Assembly (NCBI GenBank): GCA_910586565.1
Contig: CAJUIT010000012.1
Location: forward strand, 1 to 64,000
DNA: 64,000 nt
Source: an uncultured Muribaculaceae bacterium
GTDB lineage: Bacteria > Bacteroidota > Bacteroidia > Bacteroidales > Muribaculaceae
Direction: 5' to 3'
Made by a program: the position numbers and the translations under genes. The notes beneath the pieces were generated by a model. It was not told the DNA's origin. It searched no databases and was given only the letters and a program-made list of their open reading frames with translations. The number at the start of each line of letters is the position of its first letter. Positions within the stretch are counted from its first letter, which is position 1. This document shows, in pieces, positions 51,229-60,376 of the stretch.

Positions 51229-53091
51229 TTGACCCGCAGCTCTCTGAAAGAACGTGTTGCCGCGCGTTGGCGCATAATAAAACATGCCCACGCGCGGCTT
51301 ACCACACGGTTCGTTCCCACAATAAGGCTGATATCAACCGTGTTGGGAATTGCAACGGTGGTGGCGTCGGCGGTGTGTCTGATTTGCCTGTTAATACACT
51401 TCGGGTTCGACCGTTCCCCGCAGGAAACGAAAACCCTCGCCCGCATTCTGCGCGCCATCCAGATTCTCTTTGCCACGGGAATTATTTTCAACCTCCTTTT
51501 CAACTTCAAGGAAACCGTAGGGCAAACGAAAATCATAAAATGGATAACCGACGCGGGGATTCTGATTACGCTGCTCCCGCTGGCCTATCCGCGCCCCGAC
51601 AGGCCGTGGATTCCTCTGCTTGAACAAATCCTCTACAACCGTGCATTTCTCTTCTCGGTGCTGGCCGCCTACTCGGCTGTCGACCTCAGCTACGGTGTGA
51701 TTAAGATGATTGGGAAACGCACCAACCCGTCGCTGATGCTGTCGGTGAGTTTTCTGTTTTTCATAATAATAGGGTCGTTTCTGTTGATGATGCCCCGGTG
51801 CACGGTCACACCCTTGAATTATATCGACTCACTTTTCGTTGCCACATCGGCAGTGTGCATCACCGGGCTGACCACCATCGACATTTCACAAACATTCACA
51901 CCGTCGGGACTGATTGTGCTTGCGCTCCTGATTCAGATAGGAGGACTGGGGGTTATGACTTTCACCAGTTTCTTCGCACTGTTTTTCAGCGGCAACACAT
52001 CCATCTACAGCCAGCTGATGGTTAAGGATATGATTTATTCTAAAACCATCAACGCACTGCTTCCCACCCTGCTCTACATTTTGGGGTTCACACTTTTAAT
52101 CGAACTTCTCGGAGCCGTGGCCATATTTTTGTGCGTGCACGGAACGCTCGGAATGTCGTTGCAGGACGAGATTGTGTTCTCGGCGTTCCATTCACTGTCG
52201 GCATTCTGCAATGCCGGCTTCTCCAACATCGAGGGGGGATTGTCGAACCCTCTGCTGCTTCACTCCAACCAGTCGGTCTATCTTGTGGCGAGTGCCCTTA
52301 TTTTTGCCGGAGGTATTGGATTTCCGCTGCTTGTAAATTTCAAATCGGCACTGGGGCGCTACATGCAACGCATCTGGCACTGGCTGCGCGGAAAAGGGGT
52401 GCTCCATCAAGCCTACCACGTCTACGACCTCAACACAAAGGTTGTGCTCGTTACCACATTGTGGATTTTCGGCGCGAGCACAGTGCTGTTCTTCCTGTTT
52501 GAATATGACAACTCACTCGCGCAATTCTCCTTTGGCGACAAGATAATCCAGTCGGTGTTCAATTCGTTTGTGCCACGTTCGTCGGGTTTCTCGTCGGTCA
52601 ACCCTGCGGGGTTCCTCAACATCACGCTGCTGATGTTTGTGGTGCTCATGTGGATTGGCGGCGCCTCGCAGTCAACTGCCGGCGGTATCAAGGTCAACAC
52701 CTTCGCCACGATGATTCTCAACCTGCGCGCCGTGGTGCTCGGGCGCGACCGCATCACCGCCTACGGGCGCACTATCTCCGTGCCGTCGCTGCGCAGAGCC
52801 CACGCTGTCATCGGTCTGTCGATAGTTTCTTTCATTTTCTATGCCATCGCGCTTGTGGGACTCGAACCGAATCTCAGCACCCGCGCCCTGCTCTATGAGG
52901 CTGCCTCGGCACTTTTCACTGTCGGCTCCTCGCTCGGGGTCACCCCGCTGCTCGGCACTCCGGCAAAACTGCTGCTGTGCACCGCCATGTTTCTCGGACG
53001 TGTAGGAATCATTTCCCTGCTCGTCGGCATAGTCGGCACCCACAACGATTCCCCTGCAAAATTCCCCACCGACAATATCATCATCAACTAA
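51229..53091 (+). CDS. trkH: TrkH/KtrB-type potassium transporter subunit
   Basis: 620-residue inner-membrane K+ channel subunit. Only TTG 51229 is available near the N-terminus; the first ATG would be much later. The four pore repeats carry the selectivity glycines: ATSAVCITGLT, SLSAFCNAGFS, VPRSSGFSSV and FTVGSSLGVT. The N-terminal 130 residues add two or three extra helices compared with KtrB. It pairs with the TrkA-type gene 13 bp downstream. Confidence 0.92.
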   Translation: MTRSSLKERVAARWRIIKHAHARLTTRFVPTIRLISTVLGIATVVASAVCLICLLIHFGFDRSPQETKTLARILRAIQILFATGIIFNLLFNFKETVGQTKIIKWITDAGILITLLPLAYPRPDRPWIPLLEQILYNRAFLFSVLAAYSAVDLSYGVIKMIGKRTNPSLMLSVSFLFFIIIGSFLLMMPRCTVTPLNYIDSLFVATSAVCITGLTTIDISQTFTPSGLIVLALLIQIGGLGVMTFTSFFALFFSGNTSIYSQLMVKDMIYSKTINALLPTLLYILGFTLLIELLGAVAIFLCVHGTLGMSLQDEIVFSAFHSLSAFCNAGFSNIEGGLSNPLLLHSNQSVYLVASALIFAGGIGFPLLVNFKSALGRYMQRIWHWLRGKGVLHQAYHVYDLNTKVVLVTTLWIFGASTVLFFLFEYDNSLAQFSFGDKIIQSVFNSFVPRSSGFSSVNPAGFLNITLLMFVVLMWIGGASQSTAGGIKVNTFATMILNLRAVVLGRDRITAYGRTISVPSLRRAHAVIGLSIVSFIFYAIALVGLEPNLSTRALLYEAASALFTVGSSLGVTPLLGTPAKLLLCTAMFLGRVGIISLLVGIVGTHNDSPAKFPTDNIIIN

Positions 53092-53104
53092 CACACCCAC
53101 TCTC

Positions 53105-53794
53105 ATGCGCTACCTTATAATTGGACTCGGAATCTACGGCACCAATCTCGCCAAGGACCTCACCGACATGGGTCACGAAGTTATAGGCGCCGACCGCCTC
53201 GCCGCCAACGTCGATGCCATAAAGGATTACATCGCCACGGCCTATATCCTCGATTCCACCGACGAGGTTGCAATCGGGGCATTGCCGCTGAAAAATGTCG
53301 ATTTGGTTATCGTTGCCATCGGTGAGAATTTCGGGGCAAGCATCAAAACGGTGGCACTCCTTCGCAAACTCGGCGTGCGTAAAATCTATGCCCGCGCCAT
53401 CGACGAGCTTCACCACGCCATTCTCGAAGGGATGAAAGTGGAGCGCATCCTCAACCCCGAGCAGAGGGCGGCCGCCGACCTTGTCAACGAGCTCGAGCTC
53501 GGCACCCATGCCGAAACTCTGAGAGTGGATCGCGAGCGCATGGTGATGCGCTTCAAGGCTCCCGAATATTTTTTCAGCATGCGCTATGCCGACATGACCC
53601 CCGACAACACTTTCGGCATGCAACTCATCGCCGCCTCACGCCCTAAACCGACCACCAACGTTCTTGGTGTGGACGCATCGGAATTCACTCCGCTTGAAAT
53701 CGGTCCCGACTCCCAGCAGCGTGTGGTAGCCGGTGATGTGCTCACCTGCTTAGGCACACGCAAGGACTACCGAGCCATGTTCCGCCACCTGTAA
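53105..53794 (+). CDS. trkA: TrkA/KtrA-type RCK potassium regulatory subunit
   Basis: 229 residues. The RCK_N Rossmann domain opens IIGLGIYGTNLAKDL (GxGxxG), with the ribose-binding acidic residue near GADR. The RCK_C domain is about 140-229. It binds NAD/ATP and gates TrkH from the cytosol. Forms an operon with trkH. Confidence 0.92.
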   Translation: MRYLIIGLGIYGTNLAKDLTDMGHEVIGADRLAANVDAIKDYIATAYILDSTDEVAIGALPLKNVDLVIVAIGENFGASIKTVALLRKLGVRKIYARAIDELHHAILEGMKVERILNPEQRAAADLVNELELGTHAETLRVDRERMVMRFKAPEYFFSMRYADMTPDNTFGMQLIAASRPKPTTNVLGVDASEFTPLEIGPDSQQRVVAGDVLTCLGTRKDYRAMFRHL

Positions 53795-53846
53795 AAGGGT
53801 GTGCATCATAACGGCCCGGGGTGCTGTGTCGCGTAGGGTTCGGTCT
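53795..53846. repeat. Half copy of the MITE-like element
   Basis: AGGGTGTGCATCATAACGGC followed by a stretch ending GGGTTCGGTCT matches the left half of the 45560 element (GGGTGTGTCAGAATGGCT to GGATTCGGTCT) with several changes. The right half is absent. It occupies the gap between the trkA and aspartate kinase stops. Confidence 0.55.
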
Positions 53847-55171
53847 TATTTTCCTTGCAGAAACAGGTGGTCGGTGAGTGCGTTGAGAGCCCTCACCTTA
53901 TCCTCTTTCTTCACGAGGAATGAGATGTTGTAGTTGGAACCGCCGTAGGAAATCATGCGCACGGGCACATCACGCAATGCGTCGATGGCACGGGCCTCGA
54001 AACCGCGGTTGTGCCATTCGAGGTCACCTACCACACAGATTATCACCATGTCGTAGTCAACGGCCACGGTGCCGAATTCCTTCAGCTCGTCAATGATATG
54101 TTCAAGCTTCAGGGGGTCGTCGATAGTTACCGAAATCCCCACCTCCGATGTTGCAATCATGTCGATGGGGCGGTTGTAGTTGTCGAAAATCTCAAACACA
54201 CGGTGAATGAATCCCGAGGCGGGAAGCATGCGCGACGACTTAATCTTTATTGCAATCACGCCGTCCTTGGCAGCCACGGCTTTTATCGACCGCGAGTGCA
54301 CGGTGTTGTAAATCAGCGTGCCGCGTGCTTCGGGCTCCATTGTGTTGAGCACTCTGATGGGGATGTTGTTCACCTTTGCCGGCATCACGCAGGTGGGGTG
54401 CAGAATCTTCGCCCCGAAATAGGCCAGCTCAGCCGCCTCGTTGAAATGCAGCTCATGCACCGGCTCGGTTTTCTCAACATAACGGGGGTCGTTGTTGTGC
54501 ATGCCGTCGATGTCGGTCCAAATCTCAATCTCCTCGGCATTGATTGCCGCACCGATGAGAGAGGCTGTGAGGTCGCTGCCGCCGCGCAGCAGGTTGTCGG
54601 TCTCTCCGCGATGGTTGCGGCAGATGAATCCCTGGGTGACGAACAGGTCGGCATCGCCATGCTGCTCAAGCATGGGGGTGAGCTTGAGGGTGATGTAGTC
54701 AACATCGGCCTCGCCGTTATGGTCGGTGCGCATGAATTCGAGCGCCGGGAGCCACACCGAATTATAGCCCTGCTCATGGAGATAGATATCCATGAGGTTT
54801 GTCGACATCAGTTCACCCTGGGCAAGGATTGCCTTCTCCTCAACCTGTGAGAATTCACCCTCGTGGGTAAATGAACGTATATGGCTGAAAATGGAGCCTA
54901 TGCACTCGCGGGCACGGCTGCGCGAGCTGTCGGAGGCCAGCAGCTCGTCAATCACATCGAAATATTTTTTCTCAAGGCTATTGATTGTCTCCTTGGCTCC
55001 GTTCACATTGTGCTTGTAGAGATAATCGGCGATTTCAACCAAAGTGTTGGTGGTGCCCGACATTGCCGAGAGCACAATGATGTTGGCTCCGCGGTCGGTT
55101 ATCAGTTTGGCCACCTCCTTGATGCGCGCAGCGCTTCCAACCGAGGTGCCTCCGAATTTCAAAACTTTCAT
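53846..55171 (-). CDS. lysC: Aspartate kinase (monofunctional)
   Basis: First step of the lysine/threonine/methionine pathway. The 441-residue protein opens KVLKFGGTSVGSAARI, with the catalytic and Asp-binding motifs (NLLRGGSDLTASL, later GIWTDIDGM-like IEIWTDIDG). Two ACT domains are in the last 150 residues (SEVGISVTIDD and a second near MISYGGSNYNIS), so allosteric feedback by an amino acid is expected. It is not fused to homoserine dehydrogenase. Confidence 0.93.
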   Translation of the reverse strand: MKVLKFGGTSVGSAARIKEVAKLITDRGANIIVLSAMSGTTNTLVEIADYLYKHNVNGAKETINSLEKKYFDVIDELLASDSSRSRARECIGSIFSHIRSFTHEGEFSQVEEKAILAQGELMSTNLMDIYLHEQGYNSVWLPALEFMRTDHNGEADVDYITLKLTPMLEQHGDADLFVTQGFICRNHRGETDNLLRGGSDLTASLIGAAINAEEIEIWTDIDGMHNNDPRYVEKTEPVHELHFNEAAELAYFGAKILHPTCVMPAKVNNIPIRVLNTMEPEARGTLIYNTVHSRSIKAVAAKDGVIAIKIKSSRMLPASGFIHRVFEIFDNYNRPIDMIATSEVGISVTIDDPLKLEHIIDELKEFGTVAVDYDMVIICVVGDLEWHNRGFEARAIDALRDVPVRMISYGGSNYNISFLVKKEDKVRALNALTDHLFLQGK

Positions 55172-55272
55172 TTTGCGGTGAAAAAATGTGGAATAATGCG
55201 TTGGTGATGATTGGAGAGAACTGAGGGATTGTGTGAACGCCGCCGTGCAGGAGCCGCCGTAGAGCGAGAGCG

Positions 55273-55968
55273 TTACCGGAGGTCGTCGGGCAGTTCCGCG
55301 CCGTAGTCAACAAGCTGCTTGTCGGCACACTGCATCACACGGGCGGGATATTGCTCAACGAGCTGCAGGTTGTGGGTGGCCATTATCACGGCTGTGCCCT
55401 GCTCGGAGATTTCGCGCAGATGCTTCACAATGCGGTCGCCGGTGGCGGGGTCGAGATTGCCGGTGGGCTCGTCGGCCAGAATGAGTTTGGGTTTGTTGAG
55501 AAGCGCGCGGGCAATGACGATGCGCTGCTGCTCACCACCCGAGAGCTCGTGGGGCATCTTGTAGGATTTTGTGGCCATACCCACATGACGCAACACCTCG
55601 TCGATGCGCTCATCCTTTGCGTCGCGGTCTTTCCAGCCGGTGGCATCGAGCACAAATTTGAGGTTCTCATACACATTGCGGTCGGTGAGCAGCTGGAAAT
55701 CCTGAAACACAATGCCTATCTCGCGACGCAACATTGGAATATCCTTGCGGCGGATACCCACAAGGTCCACATCCATCACACGGGCCTCACCCGATGTTAC
55801 AGGAATCTCGGCATACATTGTTTTGAGCAGACTCGATTTGCCGCTTCCCACCTTTCCGATAAGGTAGACGAACTCACCTTCCGAAAGGGTGAAATCAACG
55901 TGCTTGAGCACCACAAGTTCCTTGCGGAGAATCTCAACGTCGCGATATTGAACTATATTCATTGCCAT
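55273..55968 (-). CDS. ftsE: FtsE-like ABC transporter ATPase
   Basis: From ATG 55968 (or ATG 55962) it has 231 residues; the frame is open to 56073. Walker A is GKVGSGKSS, the signature LSGGEQQRI, and Walker B LILADEPTGNLD. The early EFVYLIGKVGSGKS is typical of Bacteroidetes FtsE, which acts with FtsX to drive peptidoglycan hydrolases at division. ftsX is not adjacent here, so assignment within the FtsE/LolD group is probable but not certain. Confidence 0.8.
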   Translation of the reverse strand: MAMNIVQYRDVEILRKELVVLKHVDFTLSEGEFVYLIGKVGSGKSSLLKTMYAEIPVTSGEARVMDVDLVGIRRKDIPMLRREIGIVFQDFQLLTDRNVYENLKFVLDATGWKDRDAKDERIDEVLRHVGMATKSYKMPHELSGGEQQRIVIARALLNKPKLILADEPTGNLDPATGDRIVKHLREISEQGTAVIMATHNLQLVEQYPARVMQCADKQLVDYGAELPDDLR

Positions 55969-56235
55969 GAATTTGTGCTGTTTCCTGCGGCCGCTCCACC
56001 TTTCGCTGCCGGCAAGCGGGCTTACCATGCATGATGCGGTTGATTCTACAGGCCTACGGGCAGGTTGTTCCAAATAATTTCAATAAGGGCCGTTTATGTT
56101 CACAGCCACTTATTATTAAACATGCAAAGTTAACCAATGCTTCCCAACAGAGGGGGCGAGGTGCCGCAGTTAACAAAATTTTAACAATATCAGCCCCTTC
56201 CCCACCCCGTTTTTGCATAAAATTTGCACCTTTGG

Positions 56236-56267
56236 GTTGATTTATAAGATTTTTCCCACTAATTTTG
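56236..56267 (+). promoter_or_regulatory. Promoter of tig
   Basis: GTTG (56236-56239), a 20-bp spacer and TAATTTTG (56260-56267), 52 bp before ATG 56320. Confidence 0.6.
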
Positions 56268-56319
56268 CACCTTGAAAATTACGACTAAACTAATAACAAC
56301 ATAAAAAACTGTTCATTTT

Positions 56320-57678
56320 ATGCAAGTTACGCTTGAAAAGACCGGCGACCTTCAGGGCCGCATCAAGGTTGAAGTAACCCAGAACGATTATCTCGACAAG
56401 GTTAACAAAGAACTCAAAGAAATAGGCCGCACACGCGCTATCCCCGGCTTCCGCAAGGGCCATGTAAGCACCGAGCAGCTCCGTCGCCGCTTCGGCAAGG
56501 ATGTTAAAAGCCACGTTCTCAACGAAGAAGTTTACCGCGCTGTGATTGAATACATCCGCGAGAACAAACTCGACGTGCTGGGCGAACCCCTCCCCGTTGA
56601 AGTTAAGGAAATCAATCTCGACGACCAGGACTACACCTTCGAATATGAAGTTGGTCTGGCTCCCGCCATCGACGTGAAACTCGACAAGGATGTGACCGTT
56701 CCCTTCTACACCATCGCCGTTTCCGACGAAATGGTGAAAGATCAGGACACCGCTCTGTGCGAACGCTTCGGCGCTCAGGTGCCCGGCGAGGAGGTTGACG
56801 CCAAGGCTCTCGTCAAGGGCGCAATCATGCAGCTCAACGAGGACGGTACCGTCAACACTGCCGAAGATGCCATTCAGGTTGTCGACGGCATTGTCGCTCC
56901 CATGTACTTCACCGACAAGGACCAGGCTGCCCTCTTCCTCGGCAAGAAAGTTGGCGACAAGGTTGTGTTCAACCCCTCGAAAACCTGCAACGGCAACGCC
57001 GCTGAAATGGCTTCGATGCTCCACATCGACAAGGAGAAAACCGCTGCCGTTACCGGCGACTTCGAAATGGCTATCTCTGAAATCATCGTGCTCAAGCCTG
57101 CCGAACATGGCGAGGAATTCTACAAGGAAGTGTTCCCCGGCAACCAGGTGACCACCGAAGAGGAATATTTCGAAGGCCTCCGCAAAATGATTGCATCGCA
57201 GCTCGCCCCCAACAGCGAACACATGTTCAACCGCGACGCTCAGAAAACAATCATGGATAAATTCGGTAACTTCGAGCTCCCCGCCGAATTCCTGAAAAAA
57301 TGGCTCGTTGCCCGCAACGAAGAACTCACCCCCGAAAACGTTGGTGAGGAATATGAAAAGATGGTTCCCTCAATCAAATGGGAACTTCTCCGCGGCAAGC
57401 TCGCCGAGAACCTCGACATCAAGGTTACCGAGGACGACATGCTCCAGTTCGCCAAGGCTATCGCCATGCAGCAGTTCGCCCAGTATGGCATGCTCAACAT
57501 GGACGACGAAACCATCACCAACTATGCCCGTCGCATCCTCGAGGATAAGAACTATGCATCACGCATGCGCGAGGACGTTGGCAACGGCAAACTCTTCAAC
57601 GCAATCAAGGCTCTTGTGAACCTCGACTCCAAGGAAGTTTCACTCGACGAGTTCAAAAAGCTCGCTCAGGCTGAATAA
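56320..57678 (+). CDS. tig: Trigger factor
   Basis: Ribosome-bound folding chaperone. The N-terminal ribosome-binding region has the signature PGFRKGHVS (GFRK loop, about residues 43-51). The PPIase-like middle region (about 150-250) is degenerate, and the C-terminal helical arms (SEHMFNRDAQKTIMDKF) hold client chains. 452 residues, slightly longer than the E. coli protein. Clusters with clpP and clpX as in many bacteria. Confidence 0.94.
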   Translation: MQVTLEKTGDLQGRIKVEVTQNDYLDKVNKELKEIGRTRAIPGFRKGHVSTEQLRRRFGKDVKSHVLNEEVYRAVIEYIRENKLDVLGEPLPVEVKEINLDDQDYTFEYEVGLAPAIDVKLDKDVTVPFYTIAVSDEMVKDQDTALCERFGAQVPGEEVDAKALVKGAIMQLNEDGTVNTAEDAIQVVDGIVAPMYFTDKDQAALFLGKKVGDKVVFNPSKTCNGNAAEMASMLHIDKEKTAAVTGDFEMAISEIIVLKPAEHGEEFYKEVFPGNQVTTEEEYFEGLRKMIASQLAPNSEHMFNRDAQKTIMDKFGNFELPAEFLKKWLVARNEELTPENVGEEYEKMVPSIKWELLRGKLAENLDIKVTEDDMLQFAKAIAMQQFAQYGMLNMDDETITNYARRILEDKNYASRMREDVGNGKLFNAIKALVNLDSKEVSLDEFKKLAQAE

Positions 57679-57711
57679 TAACCTACAGGTTACATAAACC
57701 CCACAAACCAC

Positions 57712-57756
57712 GGCGGTGTGTCAAAATGCAGCGATTTTGACACACCGCCTTGATTT
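57712..57756 (+). terminator. Terminator of tig
   Basis: GGCGGTGTGTCAAAAT (57712-57727) pairs perfectly with ATTTTGACACACCGCC (57734-57749), followed by TTGATTTAATC. Shares the GGCGG-GTGTCA-AT pattern with the radC terminator. Confidence 0.85.
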
Positions 57757-57768
57757 AATCAGGATGGA

Positions 57769-57896
57769 GAGGGTGCTGTCAGAATGGTTTGGATGGTAGG
57801 AGCTTGTGGGTGAGGCCGATGAGAGCGTACTGTAGTACGTGACCGAGGCCGAATCCAGCAAGCGACGCCCCAGATGAGCCATTATGACACACCCTC
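57769..57896. mobile_element. 128-bp palindromic MITE-like element, copy 2
   Basis: It is the reverse complement of the 45560-45687 element with few changes. Terminal repeats: GAGGGTGCTGTCAGAATGG at the left, and CCATTATGACACACCCTC at the right. The inner palindrome is GTACTGTAGTAC. It follows a terminator hairpin and AATCAGGATGG, just as copy 1 does on its strand. Confidence 0.7.
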
Positions 57897-58078
57897 GTGC
57901 AGTTTTGCAGCAAATCCGTCGGGGAGAGCCTGCAGCATCGCCTCAAGCCTGATAGCAGCCGGCGTGGCACACCCGTGCTCAAAACATGAAACGAAACTCA
58001 TTGTCGGCTCTTCACAAACTCTTTCCCGAGGAAGCAAAAAAATCTGCAATGTTTGCTTCATGTCACAAAAAATTTTAC

Positions 58079-58086
58079 TATCTTTG
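58079..58086 (+). promoter_or_regulatory. Promoter -7 element of clpP
   Basis: TATCTTTG, with a TTTG 23 bp upstream (58052-58055). The leader to ATG 58157 is about 65 nt. Confidence 0.55.
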
Positions 58087-58156
58087 AATTAAGTTTGCCG
58101 CGACATCAAGCGGCAAACCGAAGCAGCCCCGCGACCTCGGGCCTGCACAAAACAAC

Positions 58157-58909
58157 ATGCATAATCACAACAACACAATGAATAATCTCAAAAACGATTT
58201 TCGCAACTATGCGGTGAAGCACCTCGGCATGAACGGCCTCGCTCTCGACCAGTTCACCTCCGCCACCGACAACGCCATCCGTTCGAGCTACATCTCCCCC
58301 ACCATCATTGAGGAACGTCAGCTCAACGTGGCCCAGATGGATGTGTTCTCCCGCCTGATGATGGACCGCATCATCTTCCTCGGCACCGACGTGAACGACT
58401 ACACCGCCAACGTCATCCAGGCCCAGCTTCTCTATCTCGACTCGGCCGACCCCGGCAAAGATGTGTCAATCTACATCAACTCCCCCGGCGGCTCGGTCTA
58501 CGCCGGCCTCGGCATCTACGACACCATGCAATACATCAGCAGCGACGTTGCAACCATCTGCACCGGCATGGCTGCCTCGATGGCTGCAGTGCTCCTCGTT
58601 GCCGGCACCACCGGAAAGCGTTTCGCCCTCAACCACTCGCGCGTGATGATTCACCAGCCGATGGGCGGCGCTCAGGGGCAGGCTTCCGATATTGAAATCA
58701 CAGCCCGCGAAATCCAGAAGCTGAAGAAGGAGCTCTACCACATCATCGCCGAACATTCGGGTCAACCCTTCGAAAAAGTTGAGCGCGACTCCGACCGCGA
58801 CTATTGGATGACCGCCCCCGAGGCTCTCGACTACGGCATGATCGACAAGGTGCTTGCCAAACGTCCCGCACCTTTCACCACCGACAGCACTCCCCTCCGT
58901 CAGGACTAA
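58157..58909 (+). CDS. clpP: ATP-dependent Clp protease proteolytic subunit
   Basis: Serine protease that forms the ClpXP barrel. The catalytic serine is in CTGMAASMAAV, the histidine in VMIHQPMGG, and the aspartate in the following DRDYWM region. 250 residues, with an N-terminal extension of about 35 residues compared with E. coli. Second possible start is ATG 58178. Upstream of clpX by 124 bp. Confidence 0.94.
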   Translation: MHNHNNTMNNLKNDFRNYAVKHLGMNGLALDQFTSATDNAIRSSYISPTIIEERQLNVAQMDVFSRLMMDRIIFLGTDVNDYTANVIQAQLLYLDSADPGKDVSIYINSPGGSVYAGLGIYDTMQYISSDVATICTGMAASMAAVLLVAGTTGKRFALNHSRVMIHQPMGGAQGQASDIEITAREIQKLKKELYHIIAEHSGQPFEKVERDSDRDYWMTAPEALDYGMIDKVLAKRPAPFTTDSTPLRQD

Positions 58910-59033
58910 CACCAACCACAACCACGAATGCGACGTTGCCGGATGAGGCGGAGGAACCACCCTCACAAAGCCGGCCAAAGGCTCTCAACCGCCTGCTCAC
59001 GGCTTCATCCGTCAACACGCCCAAATAAAAACA

Positions 59034-60299
59034 ATGGCAAAGAAAAAAGCTGATTGCTGTTCATTCTGCGGCCGCCCCGGCAACCAGTCGGAGGTGCTGA
59101 TACCCTCGGGTATCAACCCCGACATATACCTCTGTGCCGAATGCGCCGACTCAATCCACGAAATCCTCCAGGATTTCCGCGGCATCGAGCCCGGCAAAAA
59201 GAAAGGGGCAAAGGGGGGCGACACTCCCGATTTGGCAAAGATTCCCAAACCCAAGGAAATCTGCCAATACCTCGACCAATATGTTATCGGGCAGGATAGC
59301 GCCAAGCGCTACCTCTCGGTTGCAGTCTACAACCACTACAAGCGCCTTGCCCAGCCCGAAGGCGACGATGTTGACATTGAAAAGAGCAACATCGTGCTCG
59401 TGGGCCCCACAGGCACCGGCAAAACCCTCCTGGCCAAAACCATCGCGCGCATGCTCGATGTGCCCTTCACCATCGTCGACGCCACAGTGCTCACACAGGC
59501 CGGATATGTGGGCGAGGATATCGAAAGCCTCCTCACCCGCCTGCTTCAGGTAGCCGACTACGATGTGGCAAAAGCCGAGCGCGGCATTGTGTTCATCGAC
59601 GAAATCGACAAAATTGCCCGCAAGGGCGACAACCCCTCGATAACACGCGACGTGAGCGGCGAAGGTGTGCAGCAAGGCTTGCTCAAGCTCCTCGAAGGGT
59701 CGGTGGTTAATGTGCCCCCACAAGGCGGACGCAAACACCCCGAGCAGCGCATGATTCCCGTCGACACCAAGAACATCCTCTTCATCTGCGGCGGAGCATT
59801 CGACGGCATCGAACGCAAAATAGCCCAGCGACTCAACACCCATGTGGTGGGCTACGCCACCGATGCAACCCGTCAGCGCATCAACAGCGACAACTATCTC
59901 AGCTTCGTGGCGCCTCAGGACTTGAAATCGTTCGGCCTGATTCCCGAAATCATCGGCCGTCTGCCAATCCTCACCCACCTCAACCCGCTCGACCGCGATG
60001 CCCTGCGCCGCGTGTTGACCGAGCCCAAGAACGCCATCACCCGCCAGTATGAAAAACTGTTCGCGATGGACGGCGTGAAGCTCACATTCGAACCGGCCGC
60101 GCTCGACATGATTGTGAACAAAGCCATCGAATACAAGCTCGGAGCCCGCGGATTGCGTGCAATCGTGGAAACGGTGATGATCGACTCCATGTTCGAGCTC
60201 CCCTCGGCCGATGCCAAGGAATTCACCGTAACGGCCGACTATGTGCTCGCCAAGCTCCGCCAATCGCACTACGAACTCAACAAAACCGACGCGGAATAA
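59034..60299 (+). CDS. clpX: ATP-dependent Clp protease ATP-binding subunit ClpX
   Basis: AAA+ unfoldase that feeds ClpP. The N-terminal zinc-binding domain (CSFCGRP and CAECADS, residues about 9-40) recruits adaptors. Walker A is GPTGTGKT, Walker B FIDEIDK, the pore loop contains GYVGED and sensor 2 is GARGLR (in KLGARGLRAIVE). 421 residues, normal. Confidence 0.96.
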   Translation: MAKKKADCCSFCGRPGNQSEVLIPSGINPDIYLCAECADSIHEILQDFRGIEPGKKKGAKGGDTPDLAKIPKPKEICQYLDQYVIGQDSAKRYLSVAVYNHYKRLAQPEGDDVDIEKSNIVLVGPTGTGKTLLAKTIARMLDVPFTIVDATVLTQAGYVGEDIESLLTRLLQVADYDVAKAERGIVFIDEIDKIARKGDNPSITRDVSGEGVQQGLLKLLEGSVVNVPPQGGRKHPEQRMIPVDTKNILFICGGAFDGIERKIAQRLNTHVVGYATDATRQRINSDNYLSFVAPQDLKSFGLIPEIIGRLPILTHLNPLDRDALRRVLTEPKNAITRQYEKLFAMDGVKLTFEPAALDMIVNKAIEYKLGARGLRAIVETVMIDSMFELPSADAKEFTVTADYVLAKLRQSHYELNKTDAE

Positions 60300-60376
60300 C
60301 CCCTCGCCACGGTTCTCTCTCCGCCCCCATCGGGGAAAATCTCTCCAATTTAAAAGTTAACCTCTCTTACCACACC

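Larger units (their letters stand above)
57679..58156. other. Intergenic region between tig and clpP
   Basis: The 478-bp gap holds the tig terminator, the 128-bp MITE-like element (57769-57896) and the clpP promoter (58079-58086). In the rest (57897-58078) I see no gene. Confidence 0.5.

Noticed and set aside
56290..57222. 310-codon minus-strand frame opposite tig
   Set aside because: Shadow of the trigger factor gene.
59151..60269. 372-codon minus-strand frame opposite clpX
   Set aside because: Shadow of a gene with complete AAA+ motifs.
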